Shown here in pieces: positions 36,488-45,769 of a stretch of DNA of 64,000 bases. The stretch comes from Deltaproteobacteria bacterium (GTDB lineage Bacteria; Acidobacteriota; Thermoanaerobaculia; Multivoradales; JAHZIX01), in NCBI GenBank assembly GCA_022601195.1, contig JAHZIX010000048.1:1-64000 (forward strand). The letters are read 5' to 3'. A program made the translations under genes and the position numbers. The notes below the pieces were generated by a model that saw only the letters and a program-made list of their open reading frames with translations, did not search any database and was not told where the DNA came from. Numbering within the stretch: position 1 is the stretch's first letter; every line of letters starts with the position of its first letter.

Positions 36488-38191
36488 CTATTCCTGAACC
36501 CCGAGGGTCTTCATTCTCCGGTACAGAGTGGAACGTCCTACACCGAGGCGCTCCGCCGCCGCGGCAGTGTCACCACCGGCAAGGGCCAGAGCCTTTTCGA
36601 TCTCGCTGCGCTCTTTGCGCTCCAGCATGTCTTTCAGAGAAGTCCCAGGCTGGTCGAGGCAACCGCGCAGGGCCCCACCTAAAAGGGAGCTTTCGAGAAG
36701 CTCTCCGTCGCCGAGAAACAGCGCCGCTCGGGCAATTTCCCTTTCCAGCTCGCGCACGTTTCCGGGCCAGTCCCAGGCCAACAGAGCCTCCAGCGCTGAG
36801 CGGGAAACCCCAGCGATACGAACTCCCCGGCGCTGTGCCTCACGATTGAGGAAGTACGCTGCCAGGTTGGGAATATCGCCGCGCCTCTCCCGGAGCGGTG
36901 GCAATCGAACGACCCACCCGGCGATGCGATGATAGAGATCGGACCGGAAGGCTCCGGATTTCACCATGGCATCGATATCTCGATTGGTCGCCGCCAAGAT
37001 CCGCGGTCGAGCCCCCCGAGGCTGCTTCCCTCCCAAGCGATAGACTTCCCCTTCCTGGAGGACTCTCAGAATTTTGGCTTGGGTTTCTAAAGCCATATCG
37101 CCGATCTCGTCGAGAAATAGAGTGCCCCCCTCGGCCAGCTCAAACTTTCCCGCTCGAGCGTCGACACCGGTCGCCACCGCCTGCTCGATTCCGAAAAGCT
37201 CCAACTCCAGTAGGTCTCGGGGCAGGGCCGCGCAATTGAGGGCGATGAAACTCTCCAGGGGCCTACCGGAAGCGCGGTGCAGATAGCGCGCTAGCACCTC
37301 TTTACCGGTTCCCGATTCTCCTCCGATCAGGACACCAATATTCCCGGGAGCGATCTGCGCTCCCCGGTGATAGAGGTCCCTCACTCTCCTATCGACACTG
37401 GCCGGCGCCGGCAGAGGGGGTGGCTCGAGAGCAGCCTTCCGGCGGGGCGGTGGTGCCGTGCGCTGCCCCAGAGCCACCAGGTGCAACATGGCATCTACCA
37501 CCGGCCCATAGACCTTGCCGAGGGTCGCGGGAAAAAAGATCACTCGGACTTCGATCTCGCCTTCGGTTCGGACCTGGGCCTCGGGGCTCTCCGGAGGTGA
37601 CTGCGCAGCCCGGGCCTCGAACCAGATGGCACGACCGTCACCGCGGCGGCGGGAGATTCTCACCTCGAGACAGGGAAAGGCAGAAAAAACCGCTGCACCG
37701 ACCGCTTGGGCCACTTCCACAGGAGTGGCCTTGGCCCGTAGCTCTTCGAGCAGGCCTGGAAGTTGGCGTAAAGTGAATTCCTCTAAAGCACTCGACGACA
37801 CCGTGGCACGCCCAGAGCTAGCGACCTTGGGCTCCAGAGGCGGTGCTTCGGTCTCGAGAGCGGGAGAGCCAATGGAGAGGGCTGGCCGAAGGTCACCTTC
37901 TCGCACCTCTTCGAGCTCTGCTGTGACGCTACCGAAAGCCAATCGGTAGCCGGCTCGAACCTCTACCGCCTCTCGAATCCGGCGGCCATCCACCAGAGTT
38001 CCGTTGCTGGAACCGAGATCCTCCAAGGTGATCCCCTGGTCCGACCGACGTAGGACAGCATGGCGTCGAGAGACCGTGGGATGGCTGACCAAGGCATCGA
38101 CCTCACCGTGGGAGCCGATCAAGGTTTCCCGCTTCTCGAGGGGAATCTTGAGGACTCTTTGGGGAAGATGAACAATTAGGCGTAGTGGCAT
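36488..38191 (-). CDS. FHA-domain AAA+ sigma-54-type regulator lacking a normal GAFTGA loop
   Basis: Start at ATG 38191; the frame extends to 38236 but MPLRLIVHLP is the natural FHA beginning. FHA domain (about 5-90): GSHGEVDALVSHPTVSRRHA and LEDLGSSNGTLVDGRRI bind phosphothreonine. A linker domain precedes the AAA+ domain: Walker A GESGTGKE, Walker B GGTLFLDEIGD and the sensor region RILAATNRDIDAMVKSGAFR. The loop that should read ELFGHExGAFTGA is ELFGIEQAVATGV, so the sigma-54 contact motif is lost. A Fis-type helix-turn-helix closes the protein (ALAGGDTAAAAERLGVGRST). FHA input suggests control by a Ser/Thr kinase such as the one 0.7 kb away. The altered loop argues against ordinary sigma-54 activation. 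Confidence 0.88.
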   Translation of the reverse strand: MPLRLIVHLPQRVLKIPLEKRETLIGSHGEVDALVSHPTVSRRHAVLRRSDQGITLEDLGSSNGTLVDGRRIREAVEVRAGYRLAFGSVTAELEEVREGDLRPALSIGSPALETEAPPLEPKVASSGRATVSSSALEEFTLRQLPGLLEELRAKATPVEVAQAVGAAVFSAFPCLEVRISRRRGDGRAIWFEARAAQSPPESPEAQVRTEGEIEVRVIFFPATLGKVYGPVVDAMLHLVALGQRTAPPPRRKAALEPPPLPAPASVDRRVRDLYHRGAQIAPGNIGVLIGGESGTGKEVLARYLHRASGRPLESFIALNCAALPRDLLELELFGIEQAVATGVDARAGKFELAEGGTLFLDEIGDMALETQAKILRVLQEGEVYRLGGKQPRGARPRILAATNRDIDAMVKSGAFRSDLYHRIAGWVVRLPPLRERRGDIPNLAAYFLNREAQRRGVRIAGVSRSALEALLAWDWPGNVRELEREIARAALFLGDGELLESSLLGGALRGCLDQPGTSLKDMLERKERSEIEKALALAGGDTAAAAERLGVGRSTLYRRMKTLGVQE

Positions 38192-38376
38192 AGGGAGACA
38201 TTGTAGTTCGTTGCCGCCGCCGATGAACGATGACAAGGGAAGTTGCTGGGTCCCGGCCCATCAAGACTCCCGCAGTGGTCAGCCTGCCACGGGGTCCTCG
38301 ATCCCACGGCCGACTCGAGAGGCCCGATGAAGACTCGCTAAAGCCTGGCTGCTACCGGTAGCCTCCCGGAGCTGAT

Positions 38377-39063
38377 TTAGCCGGCCTCGGCGTTCCCCCT
38401 GGATAGATCTCTAAAGTCCTTCCAGTGAAGCGTTTCCTCTCCCTCGCCAGGCGTAAGAACGTTCCTTGCCATCGCCTGCCCGAGGTCGCTGGCGTCTATG
38501 CCTCGAAACCTGCGCAGCGAACCCAAGAGGAGGGGACTGATCGCCCGGGTCGCAGCCAGAGCCATCCCCTGAGCCAGGCCGTATCGATTGGTGGGTGTCA
38601 AAATCATAGACGGATGGAAGAGGCTCAGTCTGTCGAAATCTAGAGCCCTCAACGCCTCTTCCAACTTCCCCTTCGTCCGAAGGTAAAACGACTTTGCCGT
38701 TGCGTTCACCCCTATCGAGCTGAGTAGCTCGAAGTGCCGAACACCGGCGCCCTTACAAGACGAGGCGAAGTCGAGAACCGCGTCGTGGTCGATTCGCACG
38801 AACTCGTCCCGAGTCATTTTGGAAGGTTGCCCCACCCCGAGGGCACAAATCGCAGCTCGATGGCCTCCCACAAGGTCTCGATAGGTATCTGGGGCAAAAA
38901 TGTCGATCACTTCCTGAGTGACCGCACGGCCAATAACATTGGTTGCCGGCCGTCTACCCAGCAACGACAGCCGATCGACCATCGGCAAACTCGCCAAGGT
39001 CAGAGCGGCATGGTTGCCAACAGCGCCGGTAGCGCCCAGCATGACGATCGATGTGGTTTTCAA
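38377..39063 (-). CDS. NAD(P)-binding SDR-like protein (TIP30/HTATIP2-like)
   Basis: The N-terminus SIVMLGATGAVGNHAALTL is an atypical-SDR Rossmann motif (GATGxxG). ICALGVGQPSKMTRDEFVRI, HFELLSSIGVNATAKSFYLR and RLSLFHPSMILTPTNRYG follow the order of NAD(P)H-binding proteins of the TIP30/YthO-like group, with Ser-Ser and a YxxxK-like Y-LRTK pair. At 228 residues it is normal size. These proteins may be reductases or redox sensors; no substrate can be inferred. It stands alone between the FHA regulator and the NTF2-like gene, all leftward. Confidence 0.82.
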   Translation of the reverse strand: MKTTSIVMLGATGAVGNHAALTLASLPMVDRLSLLGRRPATNVIGRAVTQEVIDIFAPDTYRDLVGGHRAAICALGVGQPSKMTRDEFVRIDHDAVLDFASSCKGAGVRHFELLSSIGVNATAKSFYLRTKGKLEEALRALDFDRLSLFHPSMILTPTNRYGLAQGMALAATRAISPLLLGSLRRFRGIDASDLGQAMARNVLTPGEGEETLHWKDFRDLSRGNAEAG

Positions 39064-39189
39064 TATGCATACCTCTAGAAGGGTTCTGTGGCCTAAAAGT
39101 CAGCGGCGATATCCATGCCCCGTTGGCCAGGGGGCTCTCCGGACGGTTCTATCTTGCAACTCCGAGACACTCTCGGGCTGGCTGCCGTC

Positions 39190-39669
39190 TCACAGACCAA
39201 GCTCCGACAACCCCGGGTGATCGTCCGGGCGACGACCTAAGGGCCAGTGGTATTTCCGGTCACTCTCAGGAATCGGAAGATCGTTGATGCTCGCGATGCG
39301 CCGAGCCATCAGCCCTCGCTCATCGAATTCCCAATTCTCATTGCCGTAGGAGCGATACCAGTTTCCAGAATCATCTTGCCACTCGTAGGAAAAACGTACC
39401 GCGATGCGGTTGTCGCGAAAGGCCCACAGCTCCTTGATGAGCCGATATTCGATTTCATGGCTCCACTTACGCCTCAGAAACTCGATGATCTCCCCTCGGC
39501 CGGAGATAAATTCTGAGCGATTGCGCCACTCACTATTCGGCGTGTACGCCAGGGCCACTTTCTCCGGGTTCCGGTTGTTCCACGCGTCCTCGGCGAGACG
39601 AACCTTTTGGGCTGCCGTCTCGGTGTTGAAAGGCGGCAGAGGTGGCTTGGGTGGCTCGGGTTCACTCAT
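39190..39669 (-). CDS. NTF2-like protein, DUF1348 family
   Basis: The ATG at 39669 is chosen because TAGGAGATCAA precedes it; the frame runs on to 39783 without a site. The 159-residue product is a SnoaL/NTF2-like cone: AEDAWNNRNPEKVALAYTPN, EWRNRSEFISGRGEIIEFLR, RVRFSYEW-type strand (IAVRFSYEWQDDSGNWYRSY) and GNENWEFDERGLMARRIASI. These are strong DUF1348 landmarks. Family members are small cytosolic proteins, sometimes annotated as nuclear transport factor 2 family; no enzymatic role is established. Divergent from the phosphodiesterase lipoprotein gene with 122 bp between. Confidence 0.88.
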   Translation of the reverse strand: MSEPEPPKPPLPPFNTETAAQKVRLAEDAWNNRNPEKVALAYTPNSEWRNRSEFISGRGEIIEFLRRKWSHEIEYRLIKELWAFRDNRIAVRFSYEWQDDSGNWYRSYGNENWEFDERGLMARRIASINDLPIPESDRKYHWPLGRRPDDHPGLSELGL

Positions 39670-39791
39670 TTGATCTCCTAGGTTGGTTGTCAAAATGGGC
39701 CGTTGGTACCGATGAGACGGATCGAAACTAAACTTGGACACTAGCAAAGAAGGACTAGCTTTCTCTCCCATCTCTGTCGACAATAGAGACG

Positions 39792-41816
39792 ATGAACCCC
39801 CAGGCCAAGGCGATAGCTGCCCTAGGTTGGCGAGCAGTCACCAGGTTAACGCTGGCCAGAGCGCCAGTGGCATTGGTGGCATTGGTAGCCCTATCCACCA
39901 GCTGTTCCGGACTCCGCATTGCCGACAGAGCCGTGAAACCGTTACCGGGCCAGGATCCTCAATCGACCACCAAGCTGGTCCTGATCTCCTGGGATGGGGC
40001 GCCAGATTGGGTTCTCGATCGATTGTTGGAAGAGGAGGCTCTACCGAACCTCCAGGCTTTGATCCGCGGGGGAATGCGGACGGAACACAGCGTCACCAGC
40101 TTCCCTTCCAAGACCGCATCGGGCCATGCCACCCTATGGACCGGCTGCTGGCCGAATCGTCACGGCATCTCCGCAAACAGCGTTCCACGCCTACCGGCTG
40201 CAGCGCACACGCTGCTCGACCGGCGCCGTGGCTTTGCCTCGACCGCCCTGACAGCGGAACCCCTGTACGTCACAGCGGCGAAGCAGGGAAAGAAAGTGGT
40301 CGTGCTGTCGGCCACCCACCAATATCCTTCGAAGCCCCATGAGAAGACGTTACAGCAGGCCGGCGTGGCACCGGATCGTTTGCTCTCCTTTAGTGGCTTC
40401 GAGCACCGCTTGGCGCCGCGCCACCTCATTACCGGTGAGGCTCTACAACCAGCGGGAGCGAGCTGGGGGGAGTTGGGGCTACCGCTCTCAGGAGCCAAAG
40501 AGCTCGAGGTAGCGGTAGCAGATTCGACGTTTCAGCTGCTGTTCTACGACGATCCCCAAGACCCCATCGAGGGCCTCGACACCCTGCTCATCGAACCTAG
40601 GGACGGCGGCGGATCCGTCCGGCTCAAGGCCCATGCCGCAACGGACCACACCGGGGGATGGAGCTCTCCGTTCCCAGTCCGTCAGGGAGAGCTTGAGGGC
40701 AACACCTTCTTTCGTCTCTTCCAACTATCGCCGGACGGCACCACGGTAGAGCTTTACCAGCGGTCAGTGAACGCTATTTTGGGCTCTGAGCCCAGGGCGA
40801 CAGCCGCCTACACTCAAGCCTATAGGGGGTTTCACGACGACCCCTTTCTGTTCTATGAGCGGGGCGGTTTCGGGCCCCCGCTCATGGCAGGGGGCGATGG
40901 CACGGCGGAAGAAAGAGCTGTGGAAGTCGCCCTTTTCGATTCTGAGCTGTTGATCGAAGGCACTCGGTTCGCCCTAGAGCATTGGAAGCCGGATCTGCTG
41001 TTCCACTACTCGCCCATGGGCGATAGTGCCGGCCATTCTTGGGTTGGCCTATTGGACCCAAGCCTGGCCAGCCACGACACACGGCTCGCAGCTCGCCTGT
41101 GGCCTTTCTACCGGCAGATCTTCCAACAGTTGGACCGCTGGCTGGGCACTATCCGTAGCCAAGCCCCAAAAGAAACTGTGGTGGCTTTGGTGAGTGACCA
41201 TGGCATGGCCGGAACCGACCGCCTGTTCCACGTCAACGAGGCCCTCCATGCTGCGGGCCTGCTGAGGGTAGATGAGCAGGGAAAAATCGACTTGGCGCGC
41301 ACCCGTGTGCTCCTGCCGGCCTTCGGTGACATCTTTGTGAAAATCAATGGAACGGAAAACGCCCAAGGGATCGTACCTCCCGAAGAACGGGAGGCGGTAC
41401 TGGCAGCGGCGGAAGCGGCACTTCTGGAGGCCCGGGACCCGGACACTAACGTCGCCCCCATCAGTCGGTTATGGCGTGCCTCGGAGCTGGCCGATCTCGG
41501 CGCCGGAGGGCCTTCTGGCGGAGACCTCTATCTCGACCTGGCTCCCGGGTACTACCCTACCCGAGGCCTGCCCAAGCAGCTGGTCTCCCCTAACCCCATT
41601 GGCTGGCCGAAAGGCAACCATGGTTTCTGGCCGCACCACCGAAGCATGCACGCCATCTTCTTCGCCGCCGGTCCGGGCTTGCGTCAGGGAGTTCAGATTC
41701 CCCCCATCCGGCACATCGACGTAGCACCCACCCTCGCTCATCTACTGGGCCTTCGTCCTCCAGCCCAGGCGGTAGGAAGGGTTATCGATGAAGCTCTAGC
41801 TTCACAAGAACCGTAG
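39792..41816 (+). CDS. Type I phosphodiesterase/nucleotide pyrophosphatase-like lipoprotein
   Basis: The 674-residue product has a hydrophobic signal ending ALVALSTSC with lipid-attachment Cys about residue 38. The alkaline-phosphatase superfamily fold is clear: metal-binding LVLISWDGAPDWVLDRLL, the nucleophile region SFPSKTASGHATLWTGCWPN (Thr/Ser next to PSKT), DLLFHYSPMGDSAGHSW and VALVSDHGMAGTDRLFHVNE, and a final histidine region KGNHGFWPHH. These match type I phosphodiesterase/NPP enzymes that cleave phosphodiester or pyrophosphate bonds using two zinc ions. It should act in the periplasm or on the outer surface. A degraded copy of its last about 100 codons lies at 43.4-43.7 kb. Confidence 0.88.
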   Translation: MNPQAKAIAALGWRAVTRLTLARAPVALVALVALSTSCSGLRIADRAVKPLPGQDPQSTTKLVLISWDGAPDWVLDRLLEEEALPNLQALIRGGMRTEHSVTSFPSKTASGHATLWTGCWPNRHGISANSVPRLPAAAHTLLDRRRGFASTALTAEPLYVTAAKQGKKVVVLSATHQYPSKPHEKTLQQAGVAPDRLLSFSGFEHRLAPRHLITGEALQPAGASWGELGLPLSGAKELEVAVADSTFQLLFYDDPQDPIEGLDTLLIEPRDGGGSVRLKAHAATDHTGGWSSPFPVRQGELEGNTFFRLFQLSPDGTTVELYQRSVNAILGSEPRATAAYTQAYRGFHDDPFLFYERGGFGPPLMAGGDGTAEERAVEVALFDSELLIEGTRFALEHWKPDLLFHYSPMGDSAGHSWVGLLDPSLASHDTRLAARLWPFYRQIFQQLDRWLGTIRSQAPKETVVALVSDHGMAGTDRLFHVNEALHAAGLLRVDEQGKIDLARTRVLLPAFGDIFVKINGTENAQGIVPPEEREAVLAAAEAALLEARDPDTNVAPISRLWRASELADLGAGGPSGGDLYLDLAPGYYPTRGLPKQLVSPNPIGWPKGNHGFWPHHRSMHAIFFAAGPGLRQGVQIPPIRHIDVAPTLAHLLGLRPPAQAVGRVIDEALASQEP

Positions 41817-41878
41817 TGGGCTCCCATGCCAGGTCCCCCACCTCGGGCTCCGCTGCCAGGTCAGCTTTCCAAGAAAAA

Positions 41879-42529
41879 CTAGCTGAACACCTGAGCGACC
41901 TGTCCTTCATCGCGGCTCGCCTCTTGAGCCCGGTAGATCTGAGACACCAACGCGGCGGCCACCAAGCAAAGCGGAATGTCTATCGCCTCCGAGAGAAGCT
42001 GTACCCGGGTCGCAAATATGAGGCCATCAATTCCTTCCGCACCTAGCATCGATCGAAATGAGATTTGACCGACGATGTTCGTGGCGAGCCACAGAGTCCA
42101 CCAAAGAGAGGTTATCTGCGGAGTCGCGGAACTCTGCCACACCATTGGATCGTGGCTGGCCTTCCACAGATCTTTCATGGCTTGGTAGGGTCTCCACAGA
42201 TTCATAAAGGGTACGAAAAAGTAGCCAACGGCCCATCCAGGGGTCATCCTGAGTCCGGTCGCCCCTAGGGATCGAACGTTCTGATTCGCTTTGTAGATCC
42301 ATCGCCCGAAGACAATGACCGTGAGCAGATAGAGAGCCGTCTGAAGGATGCCAATCAGCTGCTCTCTAGAATCGTTCGAGTCTGCCTCGACATCAGAATA
42401 ATCTCGGCCTAGAAGGTCGAGTTGCAGGAAGGATGAAAAGGCTGCTACAAGAGCGACCGCGGCTCCAAGAAAAAGTAGAATTCTGAGAAACTTGGTCAAC
42501 CCTGAAAGATCCGAGAAATCGTTGTTCAT
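41879..42529 (-). CDS. DUF4328 multi-helix membrane protein
   Basis: The ATG at 42529 follows AAGGGAATCACT. The 216-residue product has five or six membrane helices (FLRILLFLGAAVALVAAFSS; ILQTALYLLTVIVFGRWIYK). The conserved DUF4328 segment reads GWAVGYFFVPFMNLWRPYQA, followed by MKDLWKAS. The family has no known function; members are often next to kinases or other signalling proteins. It is convergent with the phosphodiesterase gene, with 62 bp between stops, and the 3' part of this arrangement is repeated in degraded form near 43.8 kb. Confidence 0.85.
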   Translation of the reverse strand: MNNDFSDLSGLTKFLRILLFLGAAVALVAAFSSFLQLDLLGRDYSDVEADSNDSREQLIGILQTALYLLTVIVFGRWIYKANQNVRSLGATGLRMTPGWAVGYFFVPFMNLWRPYQAMKDLWKASHDPMVWQSSATPQITSLWWTLWLATNIVGQISFRSMLGAEGIDGLIFATRVQLLSEAIDIPLCLVAAALVSQIYRAQEASRDEGQVAQVFS

Positions 42530-42682
42530 AGTGATTCCCTTGATGGACGCCGGTGCCAATGGGTTGCGAGCTCAACAGTTCGGATGTTGCGGACGTTCTT
42601 CCCTTCGACGAACCTGATCTTCAGAGATCTCTGGAGCAGTCTTCCCACCGACGTCGCGTCGAAAAGAAGAAAATGAGTAGGG

Positions 42683-43126
42683 CTAGCGATAAGAAGGATC
42701 CAGGCCATCACCGTTTTGGCGAAACCATGCCTTGCAGATCTCCGCGCTACCTTCGTCGTAGGTATCGACCAGAGAACGAATCGACCCTTCTTCGTATTCG
42801 GCCACCGTCTGAGCGTTCAGGCGGAGGGTTGCCTTCTCAGGAAAAGAATACTCGACAAAACCATAGAGGATCACCCGGCTAGCTTCCTCGCGGGGTTCCT
42901 TCAACAGCCCCACTTGTCGTGTCCCCTTGCGATCGAAACCATCGCAAGATCTACGGATTGCGGTCAATATCGCTTGCCTCCCCTCGATCTCACAGGCAAA
43001 GGGAACATTCTCTACTCGGTAGATCGCATGAAGGGAGAGATAGGGCTCCAGTCGTGACCAATCGTCGTCCTTATAAGTCTTCTCAAAATCCTTGGCATAA
43101 CGAAAAAAATTCCTAATCAGTTCCAT
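42683..43126 (-). CDS. Second NTF2-like (SnoaL-type) protein
   Basis: Start at ATG 43126, preceded by GGGGGGAGAAA; a longer frame to 43219 lacks a site. The 147-residue product begins MELIRNFFRYAKDFEKTYKD and shows the SnoaL/NTF2 pattern: DDWSRLEPYLSLHAIYRVEN, then GRQAILTAIRRSCDGFDRKG and a beta strand pair (ASRVILYGFVEYSFPEKATL). This is a different branch from the DUF1348 protein at 39.2 kb. It lies between the intact and degraded copies of the phosphodiesterase-DUF4328 region. Function unknown. Confidence 0.75.
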   Translation of the reverse strand: MELIRNFFRYAKDFEKTYKDDDWSRLEPYLSLHAIYRVENVPFACEIEGRQAILTAIRRSCDGFDRKGTRQVGLLKEPREEASRVILYGFVEYSFPEKATLRLNAQTVAEYEEGSIRSLVDTYDEGSAEICKAWFRQNGDGLDPSYR

Positions 43127-43427
43127 TTTCTCCCCCCAGAAACTCATACAGACTTCGTTACCACGGTAGATACACGGGAATCTTCGCATCACGCACTCAT
43201 GGGTCACCAAGGTTTCCACCAGACCGTCGACAGAAATCCCACATGGCTCCAGGCGGAGCTCTACAAGAGTGAAGAGTTAAGTTCGAACCTTCAATAGCAA
43301 ACTCCCGTAGACCATAGGGCACGAGCTCTGGACCTCAAGCAAACTCGACGATCTCCCGAAACTTCTCCAACAATGAATCTAGGTTCTCCGGAGTAAGATA
43401 AAAAGTGCCACTGCAGACAGAAGTTTC

Positions 43428-43720
43428 GGGCGGAAATCTCTACCTCGACCTGGTTCCAGGTTACTACGCCACCCGCGGCCTACCCGAGCGGCTGGCCTCC
43501 TCTGGCCATCTGGGCTGGCCGAAAGGCAACCATGGCTTCTGGCCGCACCACCGAAGCATACAGACCATCTTCTTCGCCGACGGCCCGGGCCTACGTCAAG
43601 GAGGTCAAATCCCCCCCCATTCGGCACATCAACGTGGCTCCCACCCTCGCCCACCTGACGGGCCTCCCCGCCCCAGCCAAGGCGGTAGGCAGGGTTCTCG
43701 ACGAAGCGTTGACTCCCTAG
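43428..43720 (+). pseudogene. Degraded copy of the phosphodiesterase 3' end
   Basis: About 290 bp match the last about 100 codons of the phosphodiesterase gene at 41510-41816: LYLDLVPGYYATRGLPERLA, GWPKGNHGFWPHHRS and VAPTLAHLTGLPAPAKAVGR. An 8-C run at 43611-43618 has one extra base compared with the parent, which breaks the frame; the correct frame continues downstream to a stop at 43720. The 5' 1.7 kb of the gene is absent and no start is available. Clearly non-functional. Confidence 0.88.
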
Positions 43721-43779
43721 GGAGCCTAATTCGCTCCCATTCGATGTCCCTTACATCGCCCTGGGCCGCTAGGTCGGGC

Positions 43780-44030
43780 TTTCAAGGCAGGCTAGCTAAA
43801 TACCTGTGCGACCTGCCCTCCATTTCCTGTACACAGGTTTCGGTAAACAAGAGGAGACTTAGAGACACTACCTTGTTTTACCTCTTTCGGCTAGCAGGGC
43901 CATGAGCCCCGCAAGCCGTGAGGATGTACTCTCCCCCCCCACACGACGAGTCTGATCTTTAAAGATCTCTGGCGCGGTTTGCCCACCAGCGTCGCATTGG
44001 AAAGAAGAACACGAGCAGGGCGCGGACCAC
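43780..44030. other. Remnants of the DUF4328 locus flanks following the phosphodiesterase fragment
   Basis: Sequence at 43785-43835 (GCTAGCTAAATACCTGTGCG) resembles the DUF4328 3' end at 41875-41905 (ACTAGCTGAACACCTGAGCG). Sequence at 43945-44030 (GATCTTTAAAGATCTCTGGC) resembles the region upstream of that gene at 42612-42690 (GATCTTCAGAGATCTCTGGA). The gene body between these flanks is missing in the copy. Together with the fragment before it, this shows that about 1.2 kb was duplicated and then internally deleted. Confidence 0.7.
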
Positions 44031-44247
44031 AAAGGTTTCCGCCCTACTTGCGCAGCTTCGGACACCGGTCCGGAGACGGTCTTCCAACTTGACTGACTCA
44101 AGGGGTGAAAGAGTCAGCTAGCCCGGACTTCTCATCAAGTTCTCTTCGAGACGGCGTCGCAGTAGGAATTCATTGAGAAACAAGGGCCAAACCGCAGCTG
44201 GCCGTCATAAGAAAGAGCTAATTGTATCAAAAAAGAAGGGTATCGCT

Positions 44248-45561
44248 ATGAAGAGACTATTCACCGTATTCCTGTCCGTTTCACTTTTGTTCATCGGCTC
44301 CAAGGGAGGGTATGCTCAGCAACCGTTGCCGGACCCGCCACCGCCCACCGACGTCAATGGAGCGGACAGCGATACCTATCAGAAAAGAGATATTCCTTTC
44401 GATTCCACCGGCCACATGAGCATCGAAATTTGGACTCACACATCCCCCTGCACCGACTCTATTTATGTGACCTCTCAAGCCCGCCTGGAGATTCAGCCGA
44501 CCCGGGGCAATGATGTTGAAGAGGTCAGTCTTCAGCTACCCAACCCAGATCCTAGCTGGTGCAAGCTAAAGAAATTCGAACCGTTGGCTCCGAGCCCTGG
44601 AATCTATCTAGGTGGAAGCATCGAAATGGCAGGGAGCTTCGAAATGAATCTCAGCACTCTTGAGGCTGCTGAAGGAATTGAAGTCATCGCTGCGAAAGAA
44701 ACCGCCAATGACTCGGTTCGGTTCACCGTGGACTACCCGGACTTGAGCGTCGTCGCCGCCAACACCAACACGGTCGATTTCTTTGCCCAATGGTCTTGCC
44801 CCTGCTCCGGGGCCCAAAGCCTTCAAGATTTGAGCCACCTAGGTTACGTCGTGGTGCTGGAAATCGATGATTGGGGAGAGAACACCTACTACTCCTTTTC
44901 GGGTACCAGCTACGATGCCTGGGAGACGTTTTCGGGGCCCATCGACACCGAAGACACGGCGACGACCTCACGACTGCTCCTCGACACCTTTGAGAACCCC
45001 GGATTGAGAGCCGGCGAGGACTATTTCGTGCGCGCTCGGCTGCGGGCCGAGGAAGATCTTCTAGCGGATGCGGAAGTCACCCTACTGAGCGGGGGAGAGG
45101 AAACTCCCATGGAACCTCTCAACGAGCTTGCCAGCACTTCCGAAGAGTCTCTCCCAGGAATCGAGTATGGGGGGTGGGTGACTGTCCCCGAGGCAGGCGA
45201 AGAGGGATCCTGGGTTCCCAGTGCGGTCGGCCACCTTCGGGATGGCACTGAGCTCCTTGCCGAAGGGCATCCAATATCTGTCATCCGCACGCTCCAAGAA
45301 GGTGAAACGGTAGAGCTCAAGCAAGGCCGCAACGTGGTCGAGCTACGGGGTCGGCCCGACAGCCTCTTCCGAGTCACGGTGGAATCCGAAGACATCCATC
45401 TGGTTGGAACCTTTTTTGGGGACGATGATGGCCGATCACCGCAACCCTTGCTGGGCCCGACCCAGGTTGGAGTTCATCGGCTAGACGGTCAGCTGCTTCA
45501 GATCGACCTTCTCCAAGAAGAGCCAGCAACTCTCTCCTCTGAAGCCGCTCCCTCCCCCTGA
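44248..45561 (+). CDS. Secreted protein of unknown function
   Basis: The ATG at 44248 (preceded by GAAGGGTATC) begins a clear signal peptide, MKRLFTVFLSVSLLFIGSKG, cleaved after YAQ; the frame extends back to 44173 without support. The mature part is acidic and beta-rich, with a proline-rich start (QPLPDPPPPTDVNG), cysteines around HTSPCTDSIYV and FAQWSCPCSGAQ, and strands such as STGHMSIEIWTHT. No family or enzyme motif was recognised. No membrane anchor is present. It may belong to the secreted envelope set that dominates this region. Confidence 0.7.
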   Translation: MKRLFTVFLSVSLLFIGSKGGYAQQPLPDPPPPTDVNGADSDTYQKRDIPFDSTGHMSIEIWTHTSPCTDSIYVTSQARLEIQPTRGNDVEEVSLQLPNPDPSWCKLKKFEPLAPSPGIYLGGSIEMAGSFEMNLSTLEAAEGIEVIAAKETANDSVRFTVDYPDLSVVAANTNTVDFFAQWSCPCSGAQSLQDLSHLGYVVVLEIDDWGENTYYSFSGTSYDAWETFSGPIDTEDTATTSRLLLDTFENPGLRAGEDYFVRARLRAEEDLLADAEVTLLSGGEETPMEPLNELASTSEESLPGIEYGGWVTVPEAGEEGSWVPSAVGHLRDGTELLAEGHPISVIRTLQEGETVELKQGRNVVELRGRPDSLFRVTVESEDIHLVGTFFGDDDGRSPQPLLGPTQVGVHRLDGQLLQIDLLQEEPATLSSEAAPSP

Positions 45562-45769
45562 TAGAAATCGGCAACCTTCCGGGTGTTCTCCCTCTTACGC
45601 CCGGAGGGTCTCCGCTTCCGGACTGCGTTGACTCTGCATTTCGGGAATGAGTTTCGAAAAGTAGTAGAATAACCGACGGTAGGAAATCTCTCCACGGAAC
45701 AACAGCGAACCCTAACGGGAGCCCCCGTTCTCTCCATCAGAGAGACTTTTCCAGTTAGATAGGATTGCC

